Positions 9,028 to 16,913 of a stretch of DNA of 64,000 nt are shown piece after piece. The position numbers and the translations under genes are program-made. The notes under the pieces were generated by a model. The model saw nothing but the letters and a program-made list of their open reading frames with translations, had not been told where the DNA came from and did no database searches. This DNA comes from Bizionia saleffrena (GTDB taxonomy: Bacteria; Bacteroidota; Bacteroidia; Flavobacteriales; Flavobacteriaceae), in assembly GCF_008086175.1 (NCBI RefSeq), contig NZ_VSKM01000006.1:124001-188000 (forward strand). The letters are read 5' to 3'. The number at the start of each line of letters is the position of its first letter. Within the stretch, counting starts at the first letter, position 1.

Positions 9028-9192
9028 TTAGCTCAGTTTTTCAAGTTGTTTTATAACCTCTTCCGCTTCAAACGTTTTTTGATCGCTCATCTTTCTATTA
9101 GACGTCGATAGGGTATGGGCTTCCTTTAAAAGTTTTTCATACTGTAATTGCAACTTTTCTTTCTCTGATTTCTTTTTGAATAATCCGAACAT
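9028..9192 (-). CDS. Lacal_2735-type small protein, 54 aa; first gene of the photolyase operon
   Basis: Translation runs from ATG at 9192 to TAA at 9028-9030. It starts MFGLFKKKSEKEKLQLQYEK, continues LLKEAHTLSTSNRKMSDQK and ends in a helix FEAEEVIKQLEKLS. This is the pattern of the Lacal_2735 family of Flavobacteriaceae, named after a Lacinutrix locus. The hydrophobic-basic N-terminus and long amphipathic helix could form a coiled coil or sit at the membrane. It starts about 53 bases downstream of the TATCTTTA -7 element and 15 bases before DUF2452, so it leads the operon. Function unknown. Confidence 0.8.
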   Translation of the reverse strand: MFGLFKKKSEKEKLQLQYEKLLKEAHTLSTSNRKMSDQKTFEAEEVIKQLEKLS

Positions 9193-9244
9193 AATTTCTA
9201 TTAAATTTATTTTTCCTTGAAAAAATCTTTTCTAGGTTATTCTA

Positions 9245-9287
9245 TAAAGATACAAAATGTTTAACTATTTGGAAATATTGTTAAACA
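9245..9287 (-). promoter_or_regulatory. Promoter of the photolyase operon with the TGTTTAAC-N14-GTTAAACA operator
   Basis: Read on the minus strand: TGTTTAAC (9287-9280), 14 bases, GTTAAACA (9265-9258), TTTTG, then TATCTTTA (9252-9245), close to the -7 consensus TAnnTTTG. The half-sites, their 22-bp start-to-start spacing and the distance to the -7 box (5 versus 6 bases) match the promoter-like site at 3131-3174. This argues for one regulator controlling both units. Confidence 0.65.
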
Positions 9288-9976
9288 AAATAAATCATAA
9301 AGTTTTACAAATTTTGCACAGTGCTACATAATAGTGAGTGCGGTGGGGTGCCTTTTTTTAATGTTTACGTTATTTTCTATCACTATGCAAGAAGTAAAAT
9401 ATAGAAAATGAAGCTCTAAAAATATTCTTTTTTTCGTGCGACTAATAGTAAACTAGATAATTAAATAGCCGTTTAATATTCCTAAAAATAAAAAAATAGG
9501 ACAACCAAAGGATTGAAAAATACAACCGTAACCTACGGTTTATAACTCTGTTGTGGTTTTGTTTTTTGGAGACGGAGACAACGATAATAATTGGAGCTTT
9601 TTGGTGTCTATAAGGGGATGGAAGAGGTTGTTTATAGTAGTCACCGCATAGGTCTCTATCTCATAAAAGTTTAGCGTTTTTTTGTAGTTTGGCTGCTAAA
9701 ATGACGTGAAAAGTATTAATTTACTTGAGGAGTATACACGAACTTACACTATCGAATTTATTACATTATTTAAATTCATATTTTTTAATTATTTGTTCTC
9801 TATTGGCGACGCCAATTTCTCAAACTGTTCTTTATTAGAAACCCTTTGGGAGATTATAGATTAGCTCTAGGTTACGATTTACTTAACTGCAGGTTACATA
9901 GAGATGCTACTGATTTTACTTTAGATTATGGTCTATTACCAAAGCAATTAGCACAAGGGGAAATCAGCAAGCATTT
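9288..9976. other. Intergenic region, no gene supported
   Basis: About 690 bases between the photolyase operon promoter and the TetM-like gene end. A short hairpin (ACCGTA/TACGGT near 9525-9540) is present. An open frame at 9846-10034 on the plus strand overlaps the end of the convergent TetM-like gene, has no recognisable domain and is not called. Confidence 0.4.
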
Positions 9977-11968
9977 TTATTTAGATTTCCGGTCATCTGC
10001 TTTAAAGGCGCCCCGCATGTGTAGTATCCATTGAGATTCATCTAGAGGTGAAACGCCTTTGTAGCTCCTTATTTTGTCTTCAGTAATACTGGTTTTTTTA
10101 TAGCCATCCAGCACTAGTTTAAGACGGCCTTTCCCAGAGGTCGTAGCATTAAATTTTATAGAATAACTCATGGCAGCAGCGACTGAAACTCTGCCACGTA
10201 AGATAAAAAAATCATTATCGAAAACAGGAGCATCTATCTGCGCATTCATTTGGTTTAAATCGCTAGAAATGGGCCCTAACAAATCCTGACTGGCTTTTAT
10301 TTCAAAGGCATACATGGGTTCTAAAAGATCTGTTCCGGCATTTTCTAATGCTTTGAGCACGCCCATTGGTGTCGCTAATAAAAAATCGCCGGGGTTTGAA
10401 TGAACGGTGTGTTCCGTTCCTGCTATAAGGGTAATGGATAAATCAGTGACTTCATAACCAAGAATGCCTTGTCTCAGAGACCAAGGAATGGCTCGCTTGA
10501 CCTCATTAATATACTTGTTGCTTATGTCACTCGTTCTTACGTTCGAAGTAAATGAAATGCCACTACCCAGTGGTGCTGGTTCTATCAAGAATGTCATAAT
10601 GGCCCAGCATGGCTTAGGCATCCAGTAACGCACATAGCCTTCTGCTGACTTAGAGGGCGTTTCTTTATAAATTACTTTGGGTTTTTGGAATTCTGCTTCA
10701 ATCGCCCATCTTTGTATTAAATTTTCTTTCAGAACCTCAGTTTGAATAGGCCCCAAAATTTTTAAGTGAAACTCTTTTTCTTCCTTAAACCATTTAAAAT
10801 CTAATATCGGATCTTCAATATTAAGGATCTCTAAAGCTTCCCCCAATTTTTGATACTTTTTTACGTCCTTTGCTATCACTTGCACGCCTAGTACAGCCTT
10901 ACTAATTTTCGAATAGTGATCATTTAGGTTTTCAGAACCTAAAATATCCCCAGAAAGTATACTATCAGAAGTGGTAACAACGCCTATCTCTCCATGATGT
11001 AATTCAGAACATTGGACTAAATCGCCAAGGATTGTTTTAAAAATCTGATTTATTTTAATCCCTTTATCCAGCCGTTGAGATCGAATGACGTCTTTGCTTT
11101 TTAGCGTGCCTCCATACACTTTTAGGTAGGCTAACTTTCCTTTTTTTTCATGGAAGGTTACTTTAAAAACTTTTGCAGCGGCAGTTGAGTAGTCGCTTTT
11201 AGGTTGGGGGATGAACGTTAAAATACTGTTTAATAATTCCTCTATGCCTAGGCCTAATTTGGCACTACCGAAAAGCGCACCATAAAGTCCTCCAGTTTTT
11301 ATATTTTGTTTTCCTTTCTTTAAAACTTGTCCCAAATCAGAGGTTTCTCCTTCCAGATATTGCGCGAGAAAAGTCTCGTCGCATTCTGCTAGATTCTCCA
11401 GTGATTTTTCAAGGATCTTTGAGTCTGTATGATTACTACAATTTGTAAACGATAACAATTTGGGATTATCTATATTAGATACATCCGGATAATTCAAAGC
11501 GAAAAGCTTAGCGCCTAAGTCTTTTTGAAAATCTAAAAAAACGTGTTCTACATCTACGCCAGCCCTATCTATTTTATTAAAGAAAATGATAACAGGTAGT
11601 TTTCGCTCGATTAAGCTCTCCCAAAGGTTAAGGGTATGGGCTTGAACGCCTTCCTTGGCAGAAACCACTAGTATTACACCATCCAATATCGAAAGAGATC
11701 GATCAACTTCAGCCGAAAAATCAATATGCCCTGGGGTATCTACCAACTGGACTAAACTATCCTCCCAAGAGAAATTAACGGATGACGCTTTGATGGAAAT
11801 CCCTCTACTTTTTTCCATAGTTAAACCATCAGTAATGGCTGAACCTTTATCGACACTACCCAGAGATTTAGTTGTCCCTGAATGGTGCAGCAGACACTCG
11901 GTAATTGAGGTCTTCCCTGCATCTACATGCGCTAAAATCCCTATGGTTAAAACTGTTTTATCTAACAT
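9977..11968 (-). CDS. TetM/TetO-like ribosomal protection GTPase (EF-G superfamily)
   Basis: 663 aa, slightly longer than TetM/TetQ (about 640-657). G motifs: AHVDAGKTS (13-21), RGIS (55-58), DTPGH (77-81), NKID (131-134). The EF-G-like domains II-V follow, with family motifs AGTDLLEPMYAFEIKASQD and GYEVTDLSITL. In TetM/TetO the domain IV loop that enters the decoding centre carries YSPVSTPADFR; the corresponding place here reads TVHSNPGDFLLAT. It is therefore a diverged member, and tetracycline protection is possible but not shown. Convergent and divergent neighbours are far away, so it is a single-gene unit. A short upstream ORF overlaps its start (11958-12017). Confidence 0.8.
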   Translation of the reverse strand: MLDKTVLTIGILAHVDAGKTSITECLLHHSGTTKSLGSVDKGSAITDGLTMEKSRGISIKASSVNFSWEDSLVQLVDTPGHIDFSAEVDRSLSILDGVILVVSAKEGVQAHTLNLWESLIERKLPVIIFFNKIDRAGVDVEHVFLDFQKDLGAKLFALNYPDVSNIDNPKLLSFTNCSNHTDSKILEKSLENLAECDETFLAQYLEGETSDLGQVLKKGKQNIKTGGLYGALFGSAKLGLGIEELLNSILTFIPQPKSDYSTAAAKVFKVTFHEKKGKLAYLKVYGGTLKSKDVIRSQRLDKGIKINQIFKTILGDLVQCSELHHGEIGVVTTSDSILSGDILGSENLNDHYSKISKAVLGVQVIAKDVKKYQKLGEALEILNIEDPILDFKWFKEEKEFHLKILGPIQTEVLKENLIQRWAIEAEFQKPKVIYKETPSKSAEGYVRYWMPKPCWAIMTFLIEPAPLGSGISFTSNVRTSDISNKYINEVKRAIPWSLRQGILGYEVTDLSITLIAGTEHTVHSNPGDFLLATPMGVLKALENAGTDLLEPMYAFEIKASQDLLGPISSDLNQMNAQIDAPVFDNDFFILRGRVSVAAAMSYSIKFNATTSGKGRLKLVLDGYKKTSITEDKIRSYKGVSPLDESQWILHMRGAFKADDRKSK

Positions 11969-12017
11969 AAGTTGGGGAGTGTAGACCTAAGCATATCCCA
12001 TTATTTTTAGATGACAT
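11958..12017 (-). CDS. Possible 19-aa leader peptide overlapping the TetM-like start
   Basis: An ATG at 12017 opens a 19-codon frame (MSSKNNGICLGLHSPTYVR) whose TAA at 11958-11960 falls inside the first codons of the TetM-like gene in another frame. Ribosomal-protection genes such as tet(M) are known to be controlled by leader translation and attenuation. This overlap would couple or regulate translation of the GTPase. The short length means chance is possible. Confidence 0.25.
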   Translation of the reverse strand: MSSKNNGICLGLHSPTYVR

Positions 12018-12205
12018 ATCTTCTGGCGAGGTTTGTTTTTAAAGATTACTTTATTAATTTTTTTACAAGTTGATAATTATTAACGAGGACTTAAGCTGAA
12101 ACTTGAAGTATTCTTTCTAATTCCCTTAACCTTAAAATTAACCCATTTTTGGACCAGCTGTTGTAGGCGTAATTTTTTCTTGATTCTCATTTGCTAAGAT
12201 ATTTA

Positions 12206-12249
12206 TACATATAAGTATGTAAATTAATGTAAAAGTATACTTATATGTA
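12206..12249. promoter_or_regulatory. 13-bp perfect inverted repeat upstream of the TetM-like gene
   Basis: TACATATAAGTAT (12206-12218) and ATACTTATATGTA (12237-12249) form a perfect inverted repeat with an 18-base spacer, about 240 bases upstream of the TetM-like start. It could be an operator with half-sites three helical turns apart or a long hairpin in a leader RNA. There is no T-tract directly next to it, so I do not call a terminator. Confidence 0.35.
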
Positions 12250-12442
12250 GTCTTTAAAGTTTTTAATGATGCAAATACGTCTGATTAAGTTTGCGTAAAA
12301 GGGATTGATTTAAATTAAAACCAACGAGTTGTGAACGTTTAGTTGTGTTAGCTAGCAACTAAATTAGTAAAGGAAAACTGAATAGAAGATCTGCTAGGAT
12401 TTTCGTAAGTAGGCTAAAACTATGTAATTTTTTATATACGGT

Positions 12443-12723
12443 GTGTGCCCAGTATGGGCATCTTTAACTTACTGCAGAGTAAGTAATTAAACTAGAGGGT
12501 TGCAAGTCCCTTATGCGCTGGGGTAACGCCTAGAAGCATTAGTAAGTGGCAAGGGCGGTAACTGTGAAGTAGCTCTGAAGGAAGAGAGACTACAACACTC
12601 GGTACTGATCCCTTCGACTTCGCTCAGGATAGACCAAGCAGAAACGGTATACGAGACCCGTACGTATGGTGGTGTGAGAGGCGCACTCCGTTCCTATTTA
12701 GGAGAGGAGCCGTCTACTCGATT
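12443..12723 (+). mobile_element. ORF-less group II intron-derived element, copy 1
   Basis: Starts with the group II 5' signature GTGTGCCCAGTATGGGC. The 5' domain-I-like part contains CAAGTCCCTTATGCGCTGGG and CTGAAGGAAGAGAGACTAC. It ends with a domain V-like hairpin (about 12641-12672, GGTATACGAGACCCGTAC core) and a domain VI-like tail closing in CTACTCGATT. There is no maturase/reverse transcriptase ORF, and at about 281 bases it is far too short for a complete intron. The AGC catalytic triad position of domain V reads AAC, so self-splicing is doubtful. It contains the short CCCTTCGACTTCGCTCAGG repeat. Two more copies lie downstream in the same orientation. Confidence 0.65.
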
Positions 12724-12897
12724 AACGGTTTGTTGTTTTTTCCTGAATACACAGTCATTAATAACGTAATATTTTCTTTTGTTAGTCCGATATTCATTCC
12801 TGCATTTATATGAAATTTTAATTGAAGTTGTACATTTCCCAAGGCTATGAATGCAGCAATTTGTCTATGTTTATTACCTGTCTTCTTTTTTATGCTT

Positions 12898-13392
12898 CTA
12901 AAAATTGTACAAGTTTAGACCAATGTTCTCATCATAATAGCGATTAACGGTTCCATCAAAACTTTCTATAACAAATTCTCCAGCTCCATTAATTTTGGCT
13001 GTAAGCAAGTGTCCCGCTAATGCCGTGTAATCGTTACGTCCAAGTGTTACATGCATGTGTATGTAGTGGTTATCATTTTGTTGAGATATATTGCCTGTTA
13101 AGTTGGTGATTTCCATTTGTTCGGTGAAAGTTTTATCTACAAATTCTTTAGTCGCTGGATCAAAAAATCGTAAAGTAGCTTCACTTACAGCACCAAGACC
13201 TGAAATTGTTCCTGCTTTTATATTATGTTCTTCAACAAACGCAGTGATTGCTTTTGTAATCTCAGCATGGTTTTGAATACTTACAACATACTTGTTACCA
13301 AACTGCTTGTACGTGTACAGTTTAGAATTTGATTGTGCGTTTGCTAAAAAAGATACTGCAAAACACAGTACTATTAAAATTGAACGTTTCAT
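12898..13392 (-). CDS. Exported PPC (DUF296) domain protein
   Basis: 164 aa. A signal peptide MKRSILIVLCFAVSFLANAQ ends in a typical flavobacterial AQ site. The rest is a PPC/DUF296 fold (plants and prokaryotes conserved domain): EHNIKAGTISGLGAVSEATL, then a histidine-containing strand DNHYIHMHVTLGR (metal-site-like HxH), then GHLLTAKINGAGEFVIESFD. PPC proteins are usually cytoplasmic or, in plants, AT-hook DNA-binding, so export is notable. It lies 48 bases after the ABM monooxygenase on the same strand and may be co-transcribed. Function unknown. Confidence 0.8.
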   Translation of the reverse strand: MKRSILIVLCFAVSFLANAQSNSKLYTYKQFGNKYVVSIQNHAEITKAITAFVEEHNIKAGTISGLGAVSEATLRFFDPATKEFVDKTFTEQMEITNLTGNISQQNDNHYIHMHVTLGRNDYTALAGHLLTAKINGAGEFVIESFDGTVNRYYDENIGLNLYNF

Positions 13393-13440
13393 TTTGTATA
13401 AAATTTTAAATTTAATAAGACTCCGTTATTATATCTATCG

Positions 13441-13701
13441 TTAAACTATCGGCCTTTTTCCAAGTTCGGTCTTTAATATTACAAAATGCTCTGTTTGATT
13501 ATGAAAGTCGATCGCTTCCTGAGATTTCCATTCTTCCAAAATTATGATCTTTGAGCTGTTATTAATATCTTGATGCAATATATACGAGATATTACCTTCC
13601 TCTTTTCGTGTGGCATCAGTAACGGTTTGTAGCATATTTAAGACATCTTCCTTAAATTCGGGTTTAACAATAATTGTAGCTATAATTTTTAATTTACTCA
13701 T
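13441..13701 (-). CDS. Antibiotic biosynthesis monooxygenase (ABM)-fold enzyme, 86 aa
   Basis: The ATG at 13701 (MSKLKIIATIIVKPEFKEDV) is preferred over one nine codons upstream, because ABM proteins begin directly with the first strand. The small ferredoxin-like fold is recognisable from LQTVTDATRKEEGNISYILH, IILEEWKSQEAIDFHNQTEHF. Members are quinol monooxygenases (YgiN-like) or stress-related reductases. No cofactor motif is expected. It is probably in one unit with the PPC gene downstream. Confidence 0.85.
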   Translation of the reverse strand: MSKLKIIATIIVKPEFKEDVLNMLQTVTDATRKEEGNISYILHQDINNSSKIIILEEWKSQEAIDFHNQTEHFVILKTELGKRPIV

Positions 13702-13840
13702 AATAAATACTTTTAATTTTTTCGTCATACTTTTTTTTTGAGTCCAGACTATTAATATGAACTTTTAATTGAGGTTGAACAGTTCACGTTGCCTTTTTTA
13801 TCTATTTCATATTATGTAGGATGTTTGTTTTTCAATAACC

Positions 13841-13980
13841 GCTAACGGTTAGTATATGAAAAGTAGGCGATTTGCAAGCACAAAACTTTCGGTTAAGTAC
13901 AAAGTTTGATACGAGCCACAAGCCTTGGATTTAGCACTATTTCGCCTATTTTTTTATTTTTATATACATCTTAAGTTAGC
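13841..13980. repeat. 140-bp imperfect inverted-repeat element (attC-like or dispersed repeat)
   Basis: The ends are GCTAAC (13841-13846) and GTTAGC (13975-13980). Inside are nested complementary segments GTATAT/ATATAC and TAGGCGA (13864-13870)/TCGCCTA (13942-13948) around a 71-base centre. The nested, imperfect palindrome closed by AAC/GTT ends recalls integron attC sites. The bounding heptamers do not match the RYYYAAC/GTTRRRY consensus exactly and no integron integrase is in view, so it may be an ordinary flavobacterial interspersed repeat. Confidence 0.45.
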
Positions 13981-14112
13981 TTTGAGTGTCTTTTAGATTA
14001 TAATCAAATTCTTTTTTTAAATTTCCGCAAACTTGCTCAAAATTTCGATGGAGTAATTTTCCTTTTTATTAAGAGTTTGAGTGAACATTTCCGTAAACTA
14101 GCTAAATTCAAT

Positions 14113-14802
14113 TTAAGGGACAAAGTGCATTCTTTTTAATTTTCCTTTTTCTATTTGTCCTTTGTTATTTGCTTTTAAAAATTCGCCTGTTTCAACATTC
14201 AAACATGTTAACCACATACCTCCGTGTGCATAAGTATCTATGCAAATGGTATGTTTAAAATTTGCTATTTTTCCGTTTTTTCGAGCAGTATGTCCGCAAA
14301 TCACAGTTTTTATTGGATCATATATTAGAGGTGCTTCAAATTTCTTGAAAAATAAATCATGCTCATTCTGTTCCTCTAAACGCTTGTTTTCTTCAAGTCC
14401 TGCATGTACGAATATAAATTCTCCAATTTCTAAATAGGGCAAGCAAGAATTAATAAAGTTCCAATGCGATTTATCTATCTGATTCATCCAATTTTGGTTA
14501 TCACCAATTTTATATGAGTTTAATGTAAGTGATCCTCCATAATCTTCTAGCCAATACTCAAATATTTCAGTTGAAGATTTGGCACGTGTCATCATTATCT
14601 CATGATTGCCAAGAATAAATTTGAAGTCGAATGTTTTACTTTTTTCAATTAACCAATCAATAACACCTTTGCTATCAGCTCCCTTATCAACGTAATCTCC
14701 AAGAAAAACTACTTTATCATCTTCCTTTATCAAACCATGTTGAAAAATAGTTTTTAATGCGTTTATACTGCCATGTATATCTCCAATTGCGTAAATCGCC
14801 AT
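14113..14802 (-). CDS. Serine/threonine-type metallophosphatase
   Basis: 229 aa with all calcineurin-like metal motifs: GDIHG (7-11), GDYVDKG (35-41), GNHE (65-68), VHAGLE (about 132-137) and CGHTARK. It resembles bacterial PrpA/ApaH-type protein phosphatases of about 220-240 aa. No signal peptide, so cytoplasmic. It may dephosphorylate proteins or diadenosine polyphosphates. It sits alone on the minus strand, separated from neighbours by 75 bases downstream and about 400 bases on the other side. Confidence 0.85.
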   Translation of the reverse strand: MAIYAIGDIHGSINALKTIFQHGLIKEDDKVVFLGDYVDKGADSKGVIDWLIEKSKTFDFKFILGNHEIMMTRAKSSTEIFEYWLEDYGGSLTLNSYKIGDNQNWMNQIDKSHWNFINSCLPYLEIGEFIFVHAGLEENKRLEEQNEHDLFFKKFEAPLIYDPIKTVICGHTARKNGKIANFKHTICIDTYAHGGMWLTCLNVETGEFLKANNKGQIEKGKLKRMHFVP

Positions 14803-14877
14803 AATTACTTTTGTTTTTATACTGTGTAACCCAAAGCTTATATTAAGTTTGTTTGACTGCTGATTATCATTAAAATT

Positions 14878-15621
14878 CTAGTAATTTACTTTTGACTTAT
14901 TTTTTAATTTATTTTCTATGATTGGGTATAGGTTGTAGGTAGGATAAATTTCTGTAGTAAAAGCTTTCCATGCGGTTCTTTCAATTGCCAAATTTACAGC
15001 GGATAGTTTTGACGCAGGAAGTTCTAATACAACTACTTGACCAAGCCCCATAACTACAAACCAATTAACTACAGAAGTACCTTCTGGTGGAAGATTTTCA
15101 TAAAACCCTTGATCGGTTTTAATTTTTTCAATCTCATTTAAATTCATGCTTTGATCATGTTTAAGAAAGATGGTTAATAACAACTTGTCATTAGCTTTTT
15201 CAGAGCTGGGTTTGGAATCAAGCACTACCTTTGCCTTATTTTTTAACTTATGTTCTATAATAGGATACAAATTGTAAGTTGCATACATTTCTGTTGTAAA
15301 AGCCTTCCATGCAGTTCTTTCAATTTCTAAATTTACAGCTGATAATTTTGAAGCAGGAAGTTCTAATATAGCCACTTGGCCAAGTCCCATAACCACAAAC
15401 CAATTAACTACAGAAACACCTTCTGGAGGAAGATTTTCATAAAACCCTTGATCCATTCTTATCTCTTCAACCTCATTCAAAGTCAAGCTTTGATCATGTT
15501 TAAGGAAGATTGTTAGCAACATCTTGTCATTAGCTTTTTCAGAATTGGAGGTTTCAGCATGCGATTGTGAATAACCCGTGAATTGTAGTACGAATAATCC
15601 GAGTAATAATGCGTATTTCAT
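14878..15621 (-). CDS. Secreted protein with two near-identical tandem domains
   Basis: 247 aa. A signal peptide MKYALLLGLFVLQFTGYSQS precedes two copies of a roughly 100-residue unit. Each starts SEKANDK(M/L)LLTIFLKHDQS and contains DQGFYENLPPEG, VVNWFVVMGLGQV and ELPASKLSAVNL, then TAWKAFTTE and YNLYPIIE. The copies differ at only a few positions, so the duplication is recent or homogenised. Each unit looks like a dimeric alpha/beta-barrel (YCII/muconolactone-isomerase-like) fold, so two copies could form a pseudo-dimer. That is inference from strand pattern; no family name is certain. Confidence 0.75.
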   Translation of the reverse strand: MKYALLLGLFVLQFTGYSQSHAETSNSEKANDKMLLTIFLKHDQSLTLNEVEEIRMDQGFYENLPPEGVSVVNWFVVMGLGQVAILELPASKLSAVNLEIERTAWKAFTTEMYATYNLYPIIEHKLKNKAKVVLDSKPSSEKANDKLLLTIFLKHDQSMNLNEIEKIKTDQGFYENLPPEGTSVVNWFVVMGLGQVVVLELPASKLSAVNLAIERTAWKAFTTEIYPTYNLYPIIENKLKNKSKVNY

Positions 15622-15646
15622 ATTTTATAACTTTTATATTTTATTG

Positions 15647-16222
15647 TCAGATTTTAGATTTTATTCTACTTAATGTTTCTTGTGATATATTTATATAAGA
15701 AGCTACTATTTTGTTTGGTAACCGTTTAACAATATTTGGGTTTATTTTAAATAACTGATTATATCTTTCTGAAGCATTTAAAGTAGTAAAAGACATTAAT
15801 CTCTTTGAATTATTTACATAGGCTTTTTCTAAATATATATTATAAAAATCCTTCCATTTGGGAATAATTTGCATAAGATGCCTAAAGTCATCGTGACTAA
15901 TGTAAAGAAGTTCGCTATTTTCAATAACTTGAATTGTTTCTTGGGCAGGTTCATTAGTTATAAAACTAACCAGTTCTGTAGCAAATTGATTTTCAAATGC
16001 AATATAACGGGTAACGTCTTTACCATTATCATCTATGAAAAATAATCTTAGACAACCTTTTTTTACGAAATAACTAACCTGACTAATTTTTCCAGTAGAA
16101 AGTAAAATCTCATTTTTACTTTTTTTTATTGTTTTAAAATAAGACAACACGATTTTCAAATCTTCATCTTCAATAGTAATATTCTTTTTTATGAAATTAG
16201 TGAGTTCGATATTATTTGTCAT
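15647..16222 (-). CDS. Crp/Fnr family transcriptional regulator
   Basis: 191 aa. N-terminal cyclic-nucleotide-binding-like beta roll (ILLSTGKISQVSYFVKKGCL, RYIAFENQFATE) and a C-terminal winged helix with recognition helix ISQETLSRIKSKI. The ExxSR arrangement in that helix is the one FNR uses to read TTGAT half-sites. No N-terminal FeS cysteines are present, so it is not an oxygen-sensing FNR. Its ATG directly abuts the ribB stop codon, so the two genes form one operon. A TTGAC-N4-GTCAA palindrome upstream of ribB suggests autoregulation. Confidence 0.85.
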   Translation of the reverse strand: MTNNIELTNFIKKNITIEDEDLKIVLSYFKTIKKSKNEILLSTGKISQVSYFVKKGCLRLFFIDDNGKDVTRYIAFENQFATELVSFITNEPAQETIQVIENSELLYISHDDFRHLMQIIPKWKDFYNIYLEKAYVNNSKRLMSFTTLNASERYNQLFKINPNIVKRLPNKIVASYINISQETLSRIKSKI

Positions 16223-16885
16223 TTATTTATAGTCTCTAACAAATTTTCGATAATGGATAATATCCTGTATTGATAAGACCATTAAATTATATGTCTTTGC
16301 AAATTCTATGATTGTATCCGTTTTTGCCATTGTTCCGTCATCATTCATTAATTCGCACAGTACTGCTTCTGGTTGTAAGCCTGCTAGTTTCATTAAATCT
16401 ATACTACCTTCTGTATGGCCTTTTCTTCCTAGAACACCTTTGTCATTAGCTCTCAATGGAAATATATGACCTGGTTTTGCCAAATCACTACTTTTAGCTT
16501 TTTCATTGCTCGCAGCTTGAATGGTTGTCAATCTATCCTTGGCAGAAACCCCTGTAGTCACACCATCTTTTGCTTCTATTGTCACAGTGAATGGAGTTTG
16601 ATAACTACTTGTGTTCTCCTTTACCATATAAGGCAAATCAAGAGAATCGGCTTTTTCATTTGTTAAACAAAGGCAAACAATACCACTACATTTTCTAATC
16701 ATAAGTGCCATGTGATTATTGGTCATGTTATGAGCCGAGAATACCAAATCACCTTCATTTTCTCTGTCTTTATCATCAATTAAGATAACTCCATTTCCAT
16801 TTCGAAGATGTATTAATGCTTTTTCTAACTGTTCCTGACTTTCGGTACTAGTCGATTGTATCGTATCTAATTCTGCTAATTCCAT
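16223..16885 (-). CDS. ribB: 3,4-dihydroxy-2-butanone 4-phosphate synthase (stand-alone)
   Basis: 220 aa, the size of stand-alone RibB (E. coli about 217), with no GTP cyclohydrolase II domain. It converts ribulose 5-phosphate into formate and the four-carbon riboflavin precursor. Visible motifs: [12 protein letters not shown] (37-48; the third residue is usually Glu), [21 protein letters not shown] and [17 protein letters not shown] see no FMN riboswitch upstream. Co-transcription with a Crp/Fnr regulator in a variable region suggests a second, conditionally expressed copy rather than the housekeeping rib gene; whether another copy exists is not visible here. Confidence 0.9.
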   Translation of the reverse strand: MELAELDTIQSTSTESQEQLEKALIHLRNGNGVILIDDKDRENEGDLVFSAHNMTNNHMALMIRKCSGIVCLCLTNEKADSLDLPYMVKENTSSYQTPFTVTIEAKDGVTTGVSAKDRLTTIQAASNEKAKSSDLAKPGHIFPLRANDKGVLGRKGHTEGSIDLMKLAGLQPEAVLCELMNDDGTMAKTDTIIEFAKTYNLMVLSIQDIIHYRKFVRDYK

Positions 16886-16913
16886 TTTTAATTATTTTTA
16901 ATTTTTAGATTAG

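Noticed and set aside
9846-10034. Plus-strand 62-codon frame overlapping the end of the TetM-like gene
   Set aside because: No domain, overlaps a well-supported gene on the other strand, no promoter; at best a remnant, so not called.
9977-11968. Calling the GTPase a tetracycline resistance gene by name
   Set aside because: The decoding-loop motif differs from TetM/TetO and no mobile resistance context is visible; only the family can be supported.
12641-12672. Functional self-splicing domain V in copy 1
   Set aside because: The hairpin shape fits domain V but the catalytic AGC is changed and domains II-IV are missing, so activity is not claimed.
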